From contig WHUX01000502.1 of the NCBI GenBank assembly GCA_015179025.1, positions 1-22,109 of the forward strand: a DNA stretch of 22,109 bases. Reading direction: 5' to 3'. This document shows, piece after piece, positions 1 through 8,338 of this stretch (the first letter of the stretch is position 1; each line of letters starts with the position of its first letter). Source of the stretch: Terfezia claveryi (taxonomy: Eukaryota; Ascomycota; Pezizomycetes; Pezizales; Pezizaceae). The notes below the pieces were generated by a model. The model worked only from the letters and a program-made list of their open reading frames with translations, was not told the DNA's origin and did no database searches. The position numbers and the translations under genes were made by a program.

Positions 1-11
1 TAGACTAAGTA

Positions 12-673
12 CAGCCCTTCGTCAAAGCAACGGGGATTGATCTGGTAGATATCCCGGCACTAATGGCAATCTTGACTGAGCCTTCGGGGACCCGGATCCT
101 AAAGGAACTGCCAGTAGGGCCATGTGAGACCTCAAGCAAAAACACAATGAACTGTCAACCTATATTGCCGAGTTCTTCAGGCTGGCGGCAGAGCTCAATT
201 GGAATGATGAAGCCAAGCTTGACCAGTTCACAGACAGGCTTACCTTCGAGCTGAAAAAGACTCTGGTCTACTGCCCACCGACCAAGACCCTAGAGGAACT
301 TATTGAGCAAGCTAGCTGGGTGGAATAGCAGACAGTGGCACTAAGAGCCCCCCAAATGACACTCCTGACCTTGACTCCCCGTACCCCCTTCCCGATAGTA
401 TGCACCCAAACCACACCAGTCAACAAGCCTGCACACCCCTCCCTGGTAGCAGGTGGGGCTGCCCCCATGGACCTGTCAGCAGGTAGACCTCGTCTTACCC
501 AGGAGGAAAGGGACCATCGCCGCACTCAGGGTTTGTGCATTGCATACAGAAAGGGGGACCATTTCATCGCAGCGTGCCCCCTCCGAAAAAACCATTCGAT
601 GGCTGCCCACGCTATCTCTGAATCTAGGATCGAAGAGGTGGATGAGTCGGGAAAAGCCCTGTCCCTTGCATAG
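12..673 (+). pseudogene. Element A gag fragment (capsid and nucleocapsid), broken
   Basis: This is the Gag structural protein, which packages the element RNA in a cytoplasmic particle. Only its C-terminal part is in the window. Frame 3 covers 12 to about 80 (QPFVKATGIDLVDIPALMAI), and the capsid then continues in frame 2 (LSTYIAEFFRLAAELNWND near 142-200). A TAG at 326-328 and a TGA at 125-127 interrupt it. The frame jump near 80 is a 1-nt deletion shared with element B but not with C. The nucleocapsid has the motif C-x2-Y-x4-H-x4-C (about 536-577). The second zinc-binding Cys has become Tyr through TGC to TAC, whereas B still encodes CIAC at this place. The frame ends at TAG 671-673, inside the frameshift hairpin that leads into pol. 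Confidence 0.85.
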
Positions 674-694
674 TCACTGACACTAGCAAGGGAC
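649..694 (+). promoter_or_regulatory. Gag-pol -1 ribosomal frameshift signal (element A)
   Basis: The heptamer GGGAAAA (649-655) is phased as G GGA AAA in the gag frame, which is the canonical X XXY YYZ slippery pattern. Five bases later comes a hairpin: GTCCCTTGC (661-669), one bulged base, TAG (671-673), a 9-nt loop, CTA (683-685) and GCAAGGGAC (686-694). The gag stop is the TAG in the stem. A -1 shift at the heptamer opens exactly the frame that encodes the pol start (VPCIVTDTSKG) and the protease. The same layout occurs in B and C. The motif and phase are seen directly; frameshifting activity is inferred. Confidence 0.8.
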
Positions 695-2817
695 CTGCCC
701 CAGGCCATCTATCTTTGTCTTTGTCTGCATTTTCTGTTTCTTCCGCTTCTTCTATTGTTGACGAATCTCGCTTGTTCAGCGAGCATTTTGTTGTATCTAT
801 CTCCCTCAATATCAATGATAGAACAATCACCACGTCAGCCCTCATAGATTGCGGAGCTTCAGGAATTGCATTCATTGACTAGGCCTTTATCAGTAAATTT
901 TCCATACCCATGTCAAAGATAAAAACCCCCCGTGTTCTGGATGTGATCAACAGTCAACCCATCTCCTCCGGGGATATCACCGATATCGCGTGCATGCCTG
1001 CCCTGGTCGGGGATCACTCCGAAGCCCTCCCGATGTTTGTGACTAAGCTCAAATACCCGATTGTGCTCGGAATCCCATGGCTAAAAATGCACGATGTATC
1101 GGTCAGCTTTAGCTCTTATACCCTGAAGTTCAACAGCCAGTTTTGCAAAAAACACTGCAGGAATCCGAAGGCCACCGTTACTGGGCTGTGTGCCTTGCCA
1201 CCCCTGGTAATATACCCGACCCAGGTATTACATCAGCATGCGCACATCAGTGCCAATCCCCCTGTTCCCCCAATTCCCCCTGTTGTACTGCCTCTAAAAC
1301 CTCTGAATGTTAGCTTTATCGGAGCAGGGGCTTTCGCTTACCTCACCAGGAAGCACAAGCTGAAGGCTCATGCCCTGTCCATACATGAGATGAACCTGGA
1401 AATCAACAAGATGCGGCCTAAGGAGGAGTGGAAGGCCATGGTCCCGGACGAATACCACAAATTCATCGACCTGTTCTCGGAAAAGGCCGCAGAAAAACTC
1501 GCACCCCACCGGCCATATGACCATACAATTCCGCTGGTAGAGGGTAAGACCCCTCCCTATGGGCTCCTCTATGGAATGTCCCAGTTGGAGCTGGAAGCTT
1601 TGAAGAAATACTTGGAGGAAAACCTCAATAAGAGCTTCATTCGCTACAGCTCCTCACCAGTGGGTACTCCAGTGCTTTTTGTGAAGAAATTGGACGGCTC
1701 TCTCCGGTTGTGTGTCGATTACCGGGGCCTAAACAAGATAACGGTCAAAAACAGGTACCCCCTACCCCTAATCTAGGAGACAATAGCCAGGCTCTCCAAG
1801 GCCAAATGGTTCACCAAACTGGATTTGAGAGGGGAATACAACCTGGTAAGGATTGCAGAGGGGGAGGAGTGGAAAACTGCCTTCCGAACTCGTTATGGCC
1901 ACTTTGAGTACAATGTCATACCCTTTGGCTTAACTAATGCTCCGGCCTCTTTCCAACACTTTATCAATGACACTCTACAAGACTTCTTAGATGTTTTCTA
2001 TACGACTTACCTCGACGATATCTTAATTTATTCAGATACCCTCGCAGAACACAAGATTCATGTCCGGCAGGTGTTGGAAAAGCTGGAGCAAGCCGGATTG
2101 TTCCTCAAGCCCGAGAAATGTGAGTTTCATATGCAGGAGGTCAAGTATCTGGGGCTAATCATCACCATGGAGGGTATCAGGATGGACCCTGCTAAGGTCA
2201 CCACTGTCCAGGACTAGGAAACCCCAGCAAATCTCAAGGAAGTCTAGGCATTCCTGGGGTTCACCAACTTTTACCGGCGTTTTATCCTGGGATATTCGAA
2301 GATTGTAGCCCCCTTTACTGCCCTAACTAAAAAAGATAGGCACTTCGACTGGAATCTAGAAGCCCAATCTGCCTTCCAGAACTTCAAGGAAGCCTTCTGC
2401 TCAGCACCAATCCTGGCCCACTTTGACCTAGACAGCAAATGTATCGTGGAAACTGACGCCTCCGACTATGCCTCCACGGGGATCTTGTCTCAATATGTCA
2501 ACGGCATTCTCCACCCAGTGGCCTACTTCTCGAAAAAGCACTCCCCGGCCGAGTGCAACTACGAGATCTACGACAAGGAGTTGATGGCCATCGTACGAGC
2601 ATTCGAGGAGTGGAGGCTACATCTGGAGTCAGCCAAGGGGATTATCGAGGTGTTGTCCGATCATAAGAACCTTGTATATTTCACCACCACTAAACTGCTT
2701 AACCAACGGCAGGCCAGGTGGTCGGAGTTCTTATCTCGGTTCAACTTCAAGATCAAGTACCGGCTAGGCAAGGCTGGTGGGAAACTGGACGCCTTGACTA
2801 GAAGATCAGGTGACCTC

Positions 2818-2833
2818 CCTAAAGGGGTGGGAT
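2818..2833 (+). other. Central polypurine tract, element A
   Basis: The sequence CCTAAAGGGGTGGGAT lies between RNase H and integrase and nearly repeats the 3' polypurine tract (CCTAAAGGGGGGAT, 4664-4677). The reading frame changes from 1 to 2 here. B has 14 nt at this place and A and C have 16. An ancestral 15-nt tract with length errors in the purine run would explain the opposite frame changes in A and B. Confidence 0.6.
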
Positions 2834-2905
2834 GAAAGGCTAAAATACCAAAATCAGGTGGTATTGAAGCCCAAAAACCTTGATCTGGCAGCCAACGTTC
2901 TAGTT

Positions 2906-3013
2906 GAGGCTGATGCGGAAGCTGAGGCTGATGCGGAAGCTGAGGCTGATGCGGGAGCTGAGGCTGATGTGGAAGCTGAGGCTGATGTGGAAGCTAAGGC
3001 TGATGCGGAAGCT
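2906..3013 (+). repeat. In-frame 18-bp minisatellite, six units, acidic EADAEA repeat
   Basis: Six head-to-tail 18-bp units (GAGGCTGATGCGGAAGCT with 0-2 changes each) are followed by a decayed unit. They encode repeats of Glu-Ala-Asp-Ala-Glu-Ala in the integrase frame, just after NLDLAANVL and before the integrase N-terminal domain. Element B has about one unit here (ADTDAEAK), and C shows no array. The expansion is therefore specific to A or its close lineage. Confidence 0.92.
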
Positions 3014-4498
3014 GAGGCCGAGGCTGTCGGGGAAGCCGACATCTGACAACTGGTGAGACAGGCTTACGAAGGAGACCTCCTGGTCAGAGAGATCATCGCC
3101 ACAGTGGATTCCGGCCAGCGCCGCCACCCCAAGATTTCCCTGGCCGAGTGTACAGTACAGGAGGGCCTCCTCTATCACCTCGAACGGCTCTATGTACCGG
3201 AAGGTGGAGGGTTACACCTGAGGCTGATCAAGGAACACCATGATACCCTAGTGGCAGGTCACCCGGGAGTGGCAAAGACGTTTGAGCTCCTGGCCAGGAA
3301 ATACACCTGGATTGACCAGCGGAAGGATGTGGAGCGGTACGTATGGAACTGCTATGTTTGCAAGCGTGCTAAGCCCATCCGCCACGCCCTATATGGCACC
3401 TTGAAGCCCCTGGACATCCCAGATCGGCCGTGGCTGCACTTAACTATGGACTTCGTAACAGGGTTGCCAGAAGATTCGGGGTTCAATGCCATCTTGATGG
3501 TGGTAGATTGGTTGACGAAGATGAGGCATGTTATACCTTGCCGGGATACCTGCTCTGCCCCAGAGTTAGCCAATCTATACCTCAATAATGTATTCCGATA
3601 CCATGGCCTTCCTGAGTCGATTGTATCCGACCGTGGCCCTTAGTTTACCTCAGAATTCTGACAAGCCTTCTGCGAACTTCAGGGGATCAAAGTACGCCTG
3701 TCAACAGCATATCACCCCCAGACGGATGGCCAATCGGAGAGGATGAACGCCATTATGGAGCAATATCTGTGGGCCTTCATCAATTACCAGCAGGATAACT
3801 GGGTTTCGTTGCTAGCCACCTGTGAATTCGCCGCGAACAACCAGTTCTCGGAATCCTCCAAAACCTCTTCTTTCCTAGCTAATTACAGTTGGCACCTCCA
3901 GTTCGTGGATGCCCTGGCGCCCCTGCAAAAAGCCCACCCCCCAGCTAAGGAGTTTGCGGTTGGAATCGCTGAACTCCACCGTACCCTGAAAGCTGAGCTG
4001 GGATATGGGCAAGCCCGGCAAGCTGAGTATGCCAACGGATCACGGTTGCCAGCCCCCAGATATCAGCCAGGAGACAAGGTGTGGCTTTCCAGCTGGCACT
4101 TCCGAATAGAACGCCCCTCCCGCAAGCTGGATCATAAATTCCTGGGACCCTTTAAGGTATTGGCAGCTGTGGGAAGTCACGCCTATCGATTGAGGTTTGC
4201 CAAAGATATCAAACGACACCCAGTCGTCCATGTCTCCGAGATCAAGCCTGCCGCTAGCAACCCTCTGCCAGGCTAGGAACACCCCCCCCCTCCTCCTGTA
4301 GTTATTGAAGGTGAGGAGGAATGGGAGGTGGAGGAAGTGCTGGACTCCCGAAGAAGATATGGGCGCCTGCAATATAAGGTCAAATGGCTTGGAGACGAGA
4401 AGACGACCTGGCAACCAGCCGAAGATCTAGAAAACATACAGGACTTGGTCACCCTGTTCCACCAGCGTTACCCCTGGAAACCCCGCCCCGCCCAATAA

Positions 4499-4663
4499 TA
4501 TTCTGTCATCCTGGCATTGGTTATTAGGATTGTTATTGTCGTTGTTGTCATGGTTATTGTTGGTACGTACTTCCGGCGTTGGGGTTGTATTATGGGTTAT
4601 TGGTTATTCGCCTGTCTTGTTTGTTTGTTTTTTCGCCTTGCCTTGCATCGCTGAGGCTCCGAG
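4499..4663 (+). other. Element A 3' untranslated spacer
   Basis: A T- and G-rich stretch between the pol stop and the polypurine tract. It has the same position and general composition as 8339-8498 in element B (opposite strand). I see no conserved reading frame in it. Confidence 0.6.
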
Positions 4664-4679
4664 CCTAAAGGGGGGATAG
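4664..4679 (+). other. 3' polypurine tract (plus-strand primer), element A
   Basis: CCTAAAGGGGGGATAG abuts the LTR start TGTCAC at 4680. In LTR elements this RNase H-resistant purine run primes plus-strand DNA synthesis, and its exact contact with the LTR fixes the LTR start. Confidence 0.88.
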
Positions 4680-5179
4680 TGTCACAACCATCCTTTCCTA
4701 GCCGGATTTGAGAGTCAGAAGGGATTCCGTCCGACTCTCGTTATTGTTGCTTGATATTGTTGTTATCTCTGTTCCCGAGATAAGGGGTCTCGGAAAACTT
4801 ATTCCTTCCGGTGGCCTTGGCTAGGAAGGAAGCCTGTATATATAGCTTGCTCTCTCCACCCTCTCATTGGATCCCTATCCAACGTCTTGTATATCCAATA
4901 CAGGACCTTGCCTCTCCCAGCACTTGTGCACCTCCCTTGTACACCTCCCCCTTGTCTCGTGAACCACTTTGCAGCACAGCTGCCTCCCTCTGACACACGC
5001 GGCAACTGCCTCCGCATGTCTCGTGCCCCTTGCCCTCTGCCTCTCTCGCCCTCGCCCTTGCCCCCGTCCTAGCCTTTTCCCCTAGTCATATACGTAGCGT
5101 TCCTACGTGTGTGTCACCCTAGCCTTGCCCTTGCCCTGGCGTACCCCTTGGTCGCCTTGTCCCCAGAGCCCTAGTTACA
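4680..5179 (+). repeat. 3' LTR of element A (500 bp)
   Basis: It starts TGTCACAACC after the polypurine tract and ends CTAGTTACA. Both ends match element B's LTR (TGTCACAACCGTG ... CGTCGTTACA). A 30-bp imperfect palindrome (12 of 15 pairs, arms GAGAGTC/GACTCTC) lies at 4710-4739, starting 30 bp inside the LTR. The U5 part is C-rich and closely similar to B's LTR read on the other strand, while the U3 part differs. Short open frames here are not genes. Confidence 0.88.
4837..4885 (+). promoter_or_regulatory. LTR promoter of A: TATA box and initiator palindrome
   Basis: TATATATA (4837-4844) is followed about 33 bp later by ATCCAACGT (4877-4885), the right arm of the palindrome ATTGGAT-ccct-ATCCAA. 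This spacing fits a start site in ATCCAACGT. The same arrangement occurs in B and in the LTR relic at 5180-5705. Confidence 0.6.
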
Positions 5180-5705
5180 TAAGGTAAGACATACATAGGA
5201 GCACTACGTATATGACTAGGGAAAGGAGGCTTGTTATGAATACCTATCATAGATGTCACAGACGATGTCATAGAGGGCTAGATGTTTAGAAGGTAGAAGC
5301 TAAAGCAAGACACATATAGGAATGCTACATGTATGACTAGGGGAAGGCTGGAATGGGATAAGGGTAGAAAGCAAAAGGCAAGGATAAGAGATACATAAAA
5401 GTGGTTACCACATATATCGAAGGGAGGCAGTTATGCTGCAGAGCTGTTCATGAGACAAGAAGGTATACAAGAGAAGTACACAAGCACTAGAAGAAGCAAA
5501 GTCCTATATTGAGTATACAAGACATTGGATGGGGATCCAATATCAGTACAAAAGATAGAGGCTATATATATATAATTTCAGGCTAAGGTAATGAAAGAAA
5601 TAAGCTTCCTGAGATCCTTATCTCAAGAGCTCAAGCAGGATAGCAATAACCTATCACCTGCATTGCAGGTAATAACGCATCTAGAGCAATTGTAAGGAAG
5701 TCACA
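5180..5705 (-). repeat. Minus-strand LTR relic (C-type), cut by element A
   Basis: Read on the plus strand it aligns with the B LTR from its GGCTAGGATAATACACACG part onward, with many C-to-T and G-to-A changes. Retained landmarks are the initiator palindrome ATTGGAT-gggg-ATCCAAT (5524-5541), an AT-rich TATA run (about 5563-5573), AATAAGCTTCC, and a palindrome with arms ACCTGCA/TGCAGGT (core 5656-5670). That palindrome is of the same type as in C's own LTR. If the 30-bp spacing seen in A, B and C holds, the LTR ends near 5705 (GTCACA). The sequence expected before position 5180 is missing, consistent with A having inserted here. A block at 5190-5229 is repeated at 5309-5349. Confidence 0.65.
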
Positions 5706-6187
5706 TTCCATTTTCCAATGAAATGTAACTCCCGTTACATACCAACTTTTAACCTAGTGGAATAAGATATTATCAGGCCATCAGCGTCAGCCGGCAGATG
5801 ATAATAAAGGTATAGTAACTCATGTATTTCATTTTAGTAATGAGCGTGACTCATTGGAAGGGTCACGCGATACTTGTAGTTCTATTTCCTAGTAGTTTCT
5901 GGCAGTTTCTATCATGTTGATTTCAAATCATGTAATGGGTCAGATGATAGCGCACTGCCCCAGCACTGTACCAGCACTGCCCCACTCTGGACAGTATATA
6001 GTCCCCTGAATTCCCCTCAGTTGGAGGAGCGTGGAAGTCAGTTCAAGCCAGTGATAGAGACAGAAACAGAGTAGTAGATATCTACCAATAATAAAGTATT
6101 GAGTTATTATATTCTGGGCCCGTTTGGGCCCATCTCCCTCTATGTTCTAATAACAAGTTATAGGCCGGTCGGGCCTACCTTTTACAA
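5706..6187 (+). repeat. Element F: solo LTR-like sequence of a separate family
   Basis: This block interrupts C-type LTR sequence. It holds several stem-loops (ATGTAAC-tccc-GTTACAT near 5723-5740; GCGTGAC/GTCACGC near 5844-5868), three 11-bp repeats (5952-5984), a TATA box (5995-6000), an AATAAA signal (6090-6095) and two GC-rich palindromes (GGGCCC-gttt-GGGCCC, and one near 6162-6178). It ends TTTTACAA. Its middle (about 5918-6020) matches the reverse complement of about 20650-20765, so the two are members of one family. No polypurine tract or coding region is attached. Ends are approximate: no clean target duplication was found, only a weak CTAGAG flank (5681 and 6188). Confidence 0.55.
5952..5984 (+). 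repeat. Three 11-bp U3 repeats upstream of the F TATA box
   Basis: GCACTGCCCCA, GCACTGTACCA and GCACTGCCCCA stand head to tail, ending 10 bp before TATATA. The same triple 11-bp array occurs on the minus strand at 20692-20724 in F', also beside its TATA-like sequence. Such arrays often bind transcription factors; that role is inferred. Confidence 0.75.
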
Positions 6188-6442
6188 CTAGAGCGACAAT
6201 AGAATATATATATAAGCAAGATATACTTAAACAGAAGCTATAGGTTCCATGCACCTATAGTTTGCTGTAGTAAACTCTAGTACTGCCGCCCGGCAGTAGA
6301 GAGTTGGTTATGAAGCACGCCGCCTTACTTTACAGCAATAATAAGGAAATAACTAATGAATATTCTATCTAGGACTAAGGCAATACCCTATTACCTGCAA
6401 TTGAAGGTGATAACAAAGACAACTAAATATACCATTATAATA
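6188..6442 (-). repeat. 3' LTR remnant of element C
   Basis: The end at 6442 is set by the polypyrimidine tract CTATCCCCC that follows, as in B. The terminal CA has become TA. A palindrome with arms around ACCT/AGGT (6389-6412, 10 of 12 pairs) ends exactly 30 bp from the LTR edge. About 6338-6388 aligns with the AATAAGCTTCC ... CAATCACCC part of B's LTR, heavily mutated. Farther left, similarity fades into an AT run (6202-6215) and a hairpin-rich stretch, so only part of the LTR remains next to element F. Confidence 0.6.
6238..6305. other. Two adjacent strong stem-loops in LTR remnant
   Basis: First hairpin: CTATAGGT/ACCTATAG (6238-6245 and 6253-6260), perfect 8-bp arms. Second: TACTGCCG-cc-CGGCAGTA (6281-6298), extended outward by AACTCT/AGAGTT with a small internal loop to 6273-6305, giving a stem of about 14 bp. 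B's LTR has nothing like it at this position. This may be a small inserted hairpin module. Confidence 0.6.
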
Positions 6443-6458
6443 CTATCCCCCTTTTAGG
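6443..6458 (-). other. 3' polypurine tract, element C
   Basis: On the minus strand it reads CCTAAAAGGGGGATAG, directly before the LTR edge. It matches the tracts of A and B apart from one G-to-A change in the purine run. Confidence 0.75.
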
Positions 6459-6589
6459 GTAGAGCTCCAGTAACAAGGAGGCTCTAGACATAACAACTAG
6501 CAAAATTAATACAAGAAATAATAACAAGTACAAGAACAAGAACCCTAACTCTAAATAATAATAAAGACCCATTATTATGACCTCAGTCA

Positions 6590-7530
6590 ACTGGGCAAAG
6601 CTTTCTGAGGTATTGCTGGTGGAATAGGGTGACCAGATTCTGTACATTCTCCAAGTCCTCTGCAGGTTGCCATATAGTCTCTTTGTCTCCTACCTACTAA
6701 CCTTATACAGAACCCACCTATTGTACTTTCGGGAATTTAGTACCTCTTCAACCTCCCACTCCTCTTCACTTGCAATTACTATGGGAGATGGTGAGGGGTG
6801 TTTTTACCTGAGGAGTAGATCATTAGCAGCTGGTTCGATCTCCGAGGCATGTATGATTGGGTGGTGTTTGATATCTTTAGGGAACTTCAACCAGTAGGCA
6901 TGAGTGCCCATATTCCTTAATACCTTATATGGTCTCAGGAACTTAAGATCTAGCTTACAAGAAGATTATTCTGTCTAGAAGTACTGGCTGGAGAGCCACA
7001 ATTTATCTCCTGGTTGATACTTGAAGGCTAGTAACTATGATCTATTGGCATATTCGGCTTGCCTAGCTCGAGCATATCCTAACTCAGTATTCAGAGTACA
7101 GTGGAGTTCAGTGATTCCAGCTGTGAATTCATTAGTTAGGAGGTAGACTTTCTATAGAGGTGCTAAGATATCTATGAATCAGGGATCCAACTATAATTAG
7201 CCAAGAAGGGAGAGGTTTTTGAGTACTCTAAGAACTAGTTATTGGTTGAGAATTCACAGGTTGCTAGTAATGAGACCTAGTTATTCTGCTAGTAATTGAT
7301 GAAAACTTATAGATACTACTCTAGGATAGTATTCATCCTTTCCAATTGGCTATCTGTTTAGGGGTGATAGGTTATTGATAGTCATACCTTGATTCCTAGT
7401 AGTTTACAAAATGCTTGCTAGAAGTCTGAGGTGAACTGGGGGCTATGGTCAAACACAATCGATTCAGAGAGACTATAGTACCAGAATATATTGTTGAAGT
7501 AGAGGTTAGCTAACTCTAGAGTAGAGCACA
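6590..7530 (-). pseudogene. Element C pol, 3' part: integrase end and chromodomain
   Basis: Read on the minus strand it continues C's integrase after the break at 7530. It has LANLYFNNIF, a decayed second catalytic region (FDHSPQF where A has SDRGP and a stop for Q), the integrase C-terminal region and a chromodomain remnant (about 6660-6800, EEEWEVEEV-like). It is full of stops and aligns base for base with 8499-9430 of element B. The changes are almost all C-to-T or G-to-A. The other half of the gene is at 14063-17008, so this is a gene split by later insertions. Confidence 0.82.
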
Positions 7531-7744
7531 TCAGGAAAGAAAATAGTTTGTCTTCAGTATTTCTAGAGATAGTATTGCCACTAGAGATAAGGTATATCTC
7601 CACGATTGGCAGAATGTCTCCTAGTATCTCCTAGAGACACTGGGAGATATTGGGAGACACATGAGAGACACTCAGGAGACACTTAGGAGATATAAAAGAC
7701 ACAAAAGACACCAGAGACAACTCTGTCTTCTAGAGACACTACTT
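7531..7744. other. Small insert in C integrase, with GAGACAC repeats; target of B
   Basis: This stretch, plus 14038-14062 on the other side of element B, has no counterpart in the integrase genes of A or B. It holds irregular repeats of AGGAGACACT and AGAGACACT between about 7616 and 7740. The outer edges TCAGGAAAGAAAA (7531) and TTTTTTCTTGCTGA (ending 14062) are imperfect inverted copies. It could be a small non-autonomous DNA element about 240 bp long that entered C before B did. No transposase is present and the ends are approximate. Confidence 0.45.
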
Positions 7745-7749
7745 GGCGT
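7745..7749. repeat. Target-site duplication GGCGT, left copy (element B)
   Basis: GGCGT directly precedes the LTR start (TGTAACGACGG), and the same five bases follow the other LTR at 14033-14037. A 5-bp duplication is normal for Ty3/Gypsy integrase, and its survival shows that B has sat here since insertion without rearranging its ends. Confidence 0.95.
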
Positions 7750-8322
7750 TGTAACGACGGCTCTGGGGGCAAGGCGACCAAGGGGTACGCCGGGACAAGG
7801 GCAAGGCTAGGATAACACACATGTAGGAACGCTACATGAGTGACCAGGGGGAGGCTGAGACGGGAGGCAAGGGCAAGAGGCAAGAGGGGCAGAGGGCAGG
7901 GGACACGAGACACGCGGAAGCAGTTGCCACGTGTGTCAAGGGAGGCAGCTGGGCTGCAAACACAAGGCGAGGCAAGGCAAGGACAGGAGGTTCGCGGGAT
8001 GGGCAGCAGAGCTGCAGAGTCAAGGCGAGACAAGGAGGTGCACAAGGGAGATGCACCAGCGTGGAGAGAAGCAAGGCCCTGTATTAGATATACAAGACGT
8101 TGGATGGGATCCAACGAGAGGGCGGAAGGACGAAGATATATATACATGATTCCAGGCCAAGGCTGTGGAAGGAATAAGCTTCCCGAGATTCCTATCTCGG
8201 AAGCTAAGATAACAATCACCCATCGACGACACCCGAACAAGCCTGTTCGAGTGTCAAAACAGCATGACACCCGAACAAGCCTGTTCGAGTGTCAAATCAA
8301 GACTATGAACACGGTTGTGACA
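7750..8322 (-). repeat. 3' LTR of element B (573 bp)
   Basis: Plus-strand edges are TGTAACGACGG and GGTTGTGACA. It is the partner of 13460-14032, with equal length and no indels. It contains the palindrome pair (8228-8293), the initiator palindrome (about 8097-8116), a TATA run (8136-8144) and a C/T-rich U5 on the element strand. The 195-aa minus-strand frame across it is a by-product of composition. Confidence 0.96.
8228..8293. repeat. Tandem pair of 28-bp palindromes in 3' LTR of B
   Basis: Same structure as at 13938-14003 in the 5' LTR: two 28-bp imperfect palindromes (arms GACACCCGAACA/TGTTCGAGTGTC) at 38-bp spacing, the outer one 29 bp from the LTR edge. Confidence 0.92.
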
Positions 8323-8338
8323 CTATCCCCCCTTTAGG
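8323..8338 (-). other. 3' polypurine tract, element B
   Basis: On the minus strand it reads CCTAAAGGGGGGATAG and touches the LTR (TGTCACAACC). Fourteen of its bases (8325-8338) recur unchanged in the central tract at 10062-10075. Confidence 0.9.

Larger units (their letters stand above)
655..4498 (+). pseudogene. Element A pol: protease, RT, RNase H, integrase, chromodomain
   Basis: Domains in order: aspartic protease with IDCGASG (Asp codon 847-849) and LGIPWL; reverse transcriptase with [19 protein letters not shown] and YLDD (2008-2019); RNase H with TDASD, KELMAI, LSDHKN and a terminal LDALTRR; integrase with an HHCC zinc domain (HHDTLVAGHPG ... CYVCKRAKP) and catalytic D (3449), D (3629) and E (3737); a C-terminal chromodomain from about 4318 (EEWEVEEVL ... 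YKVKWLG). It ends at TAA 4496-4498. Frame 1 runs to the central polypurine tract, then frame 2. In-frame stops lie at 880, 1774, 2215, 2245, 3044, 3641, 3659 and 4274. Six are TAG where relatives have CAG or TGG, the outcome of C-to-T at CpA on one strand or the other. The protein would insert the element into chromatin, but this copy cannot make it intact. Confidence 0.92.
1..5179 (+). mobile_element. Element A: Ty3/Gypsy chromovirus, 5' end outside window
   Basis: The order Gag (with CCHC knuckle), protease, RT, RNase H, integrase, chromodomain, polypurine tract and LTR is the standard Ty3/Gypsy chromovirus layout. The window opens inside gag, so the 5' LTR and primer-binding site are missing. 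The 3' LTR begins TGTCACAACC right after the polypurine tract and ends TTACA at 5179, where similarity switches at once to an oppositely oriented LTR relic. A therefore probably inserted into that older LTR. Pol carries eight in-frame stops and one frameshift, so the copy is dead. The predicted proteins are very close to those of element B (only a few differences across the RT palm), so A and B belong to one superfamily. Confidence 0.93.

Noticed and set aside
4811..5072. Short plus-strand Pro/Ser-rich frames in A's 3' LTR
   Set aside because: They fall in R-U5 of the LTR and differ between LTR copies by changes that ignore codons.
5681..6193. CTAGAG on both sides of element F as a target-site duplication
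   Set aside because: The element would then start CAATTG instead of TG. The better LTR edge, using the 30-bp palindrome rule, lies elsewhere. The match may be chance in AT-rich sequence.
7683..8270. 195-aa minus-strand open frame, and a similar 241-aa frame at 13255-13980
   Set aside because: Both lie in the two LTRs of element B (the second also in the leader). The product is Pro/Ser/Leu/Ala-rich and follows from the C/T-rich LTR strand. The LTR edges, TATA and palindromes explain the sequence better than a gene.
7840..8337. 165-aa plus-strand frame, and its copy at 13550-14062
   Set aside because: Antisense to the LTR, rich in Arg/Gly/Glu from GGCAAGG-type composition, and it runs over the LTR edge. 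It has no recognisable domain.
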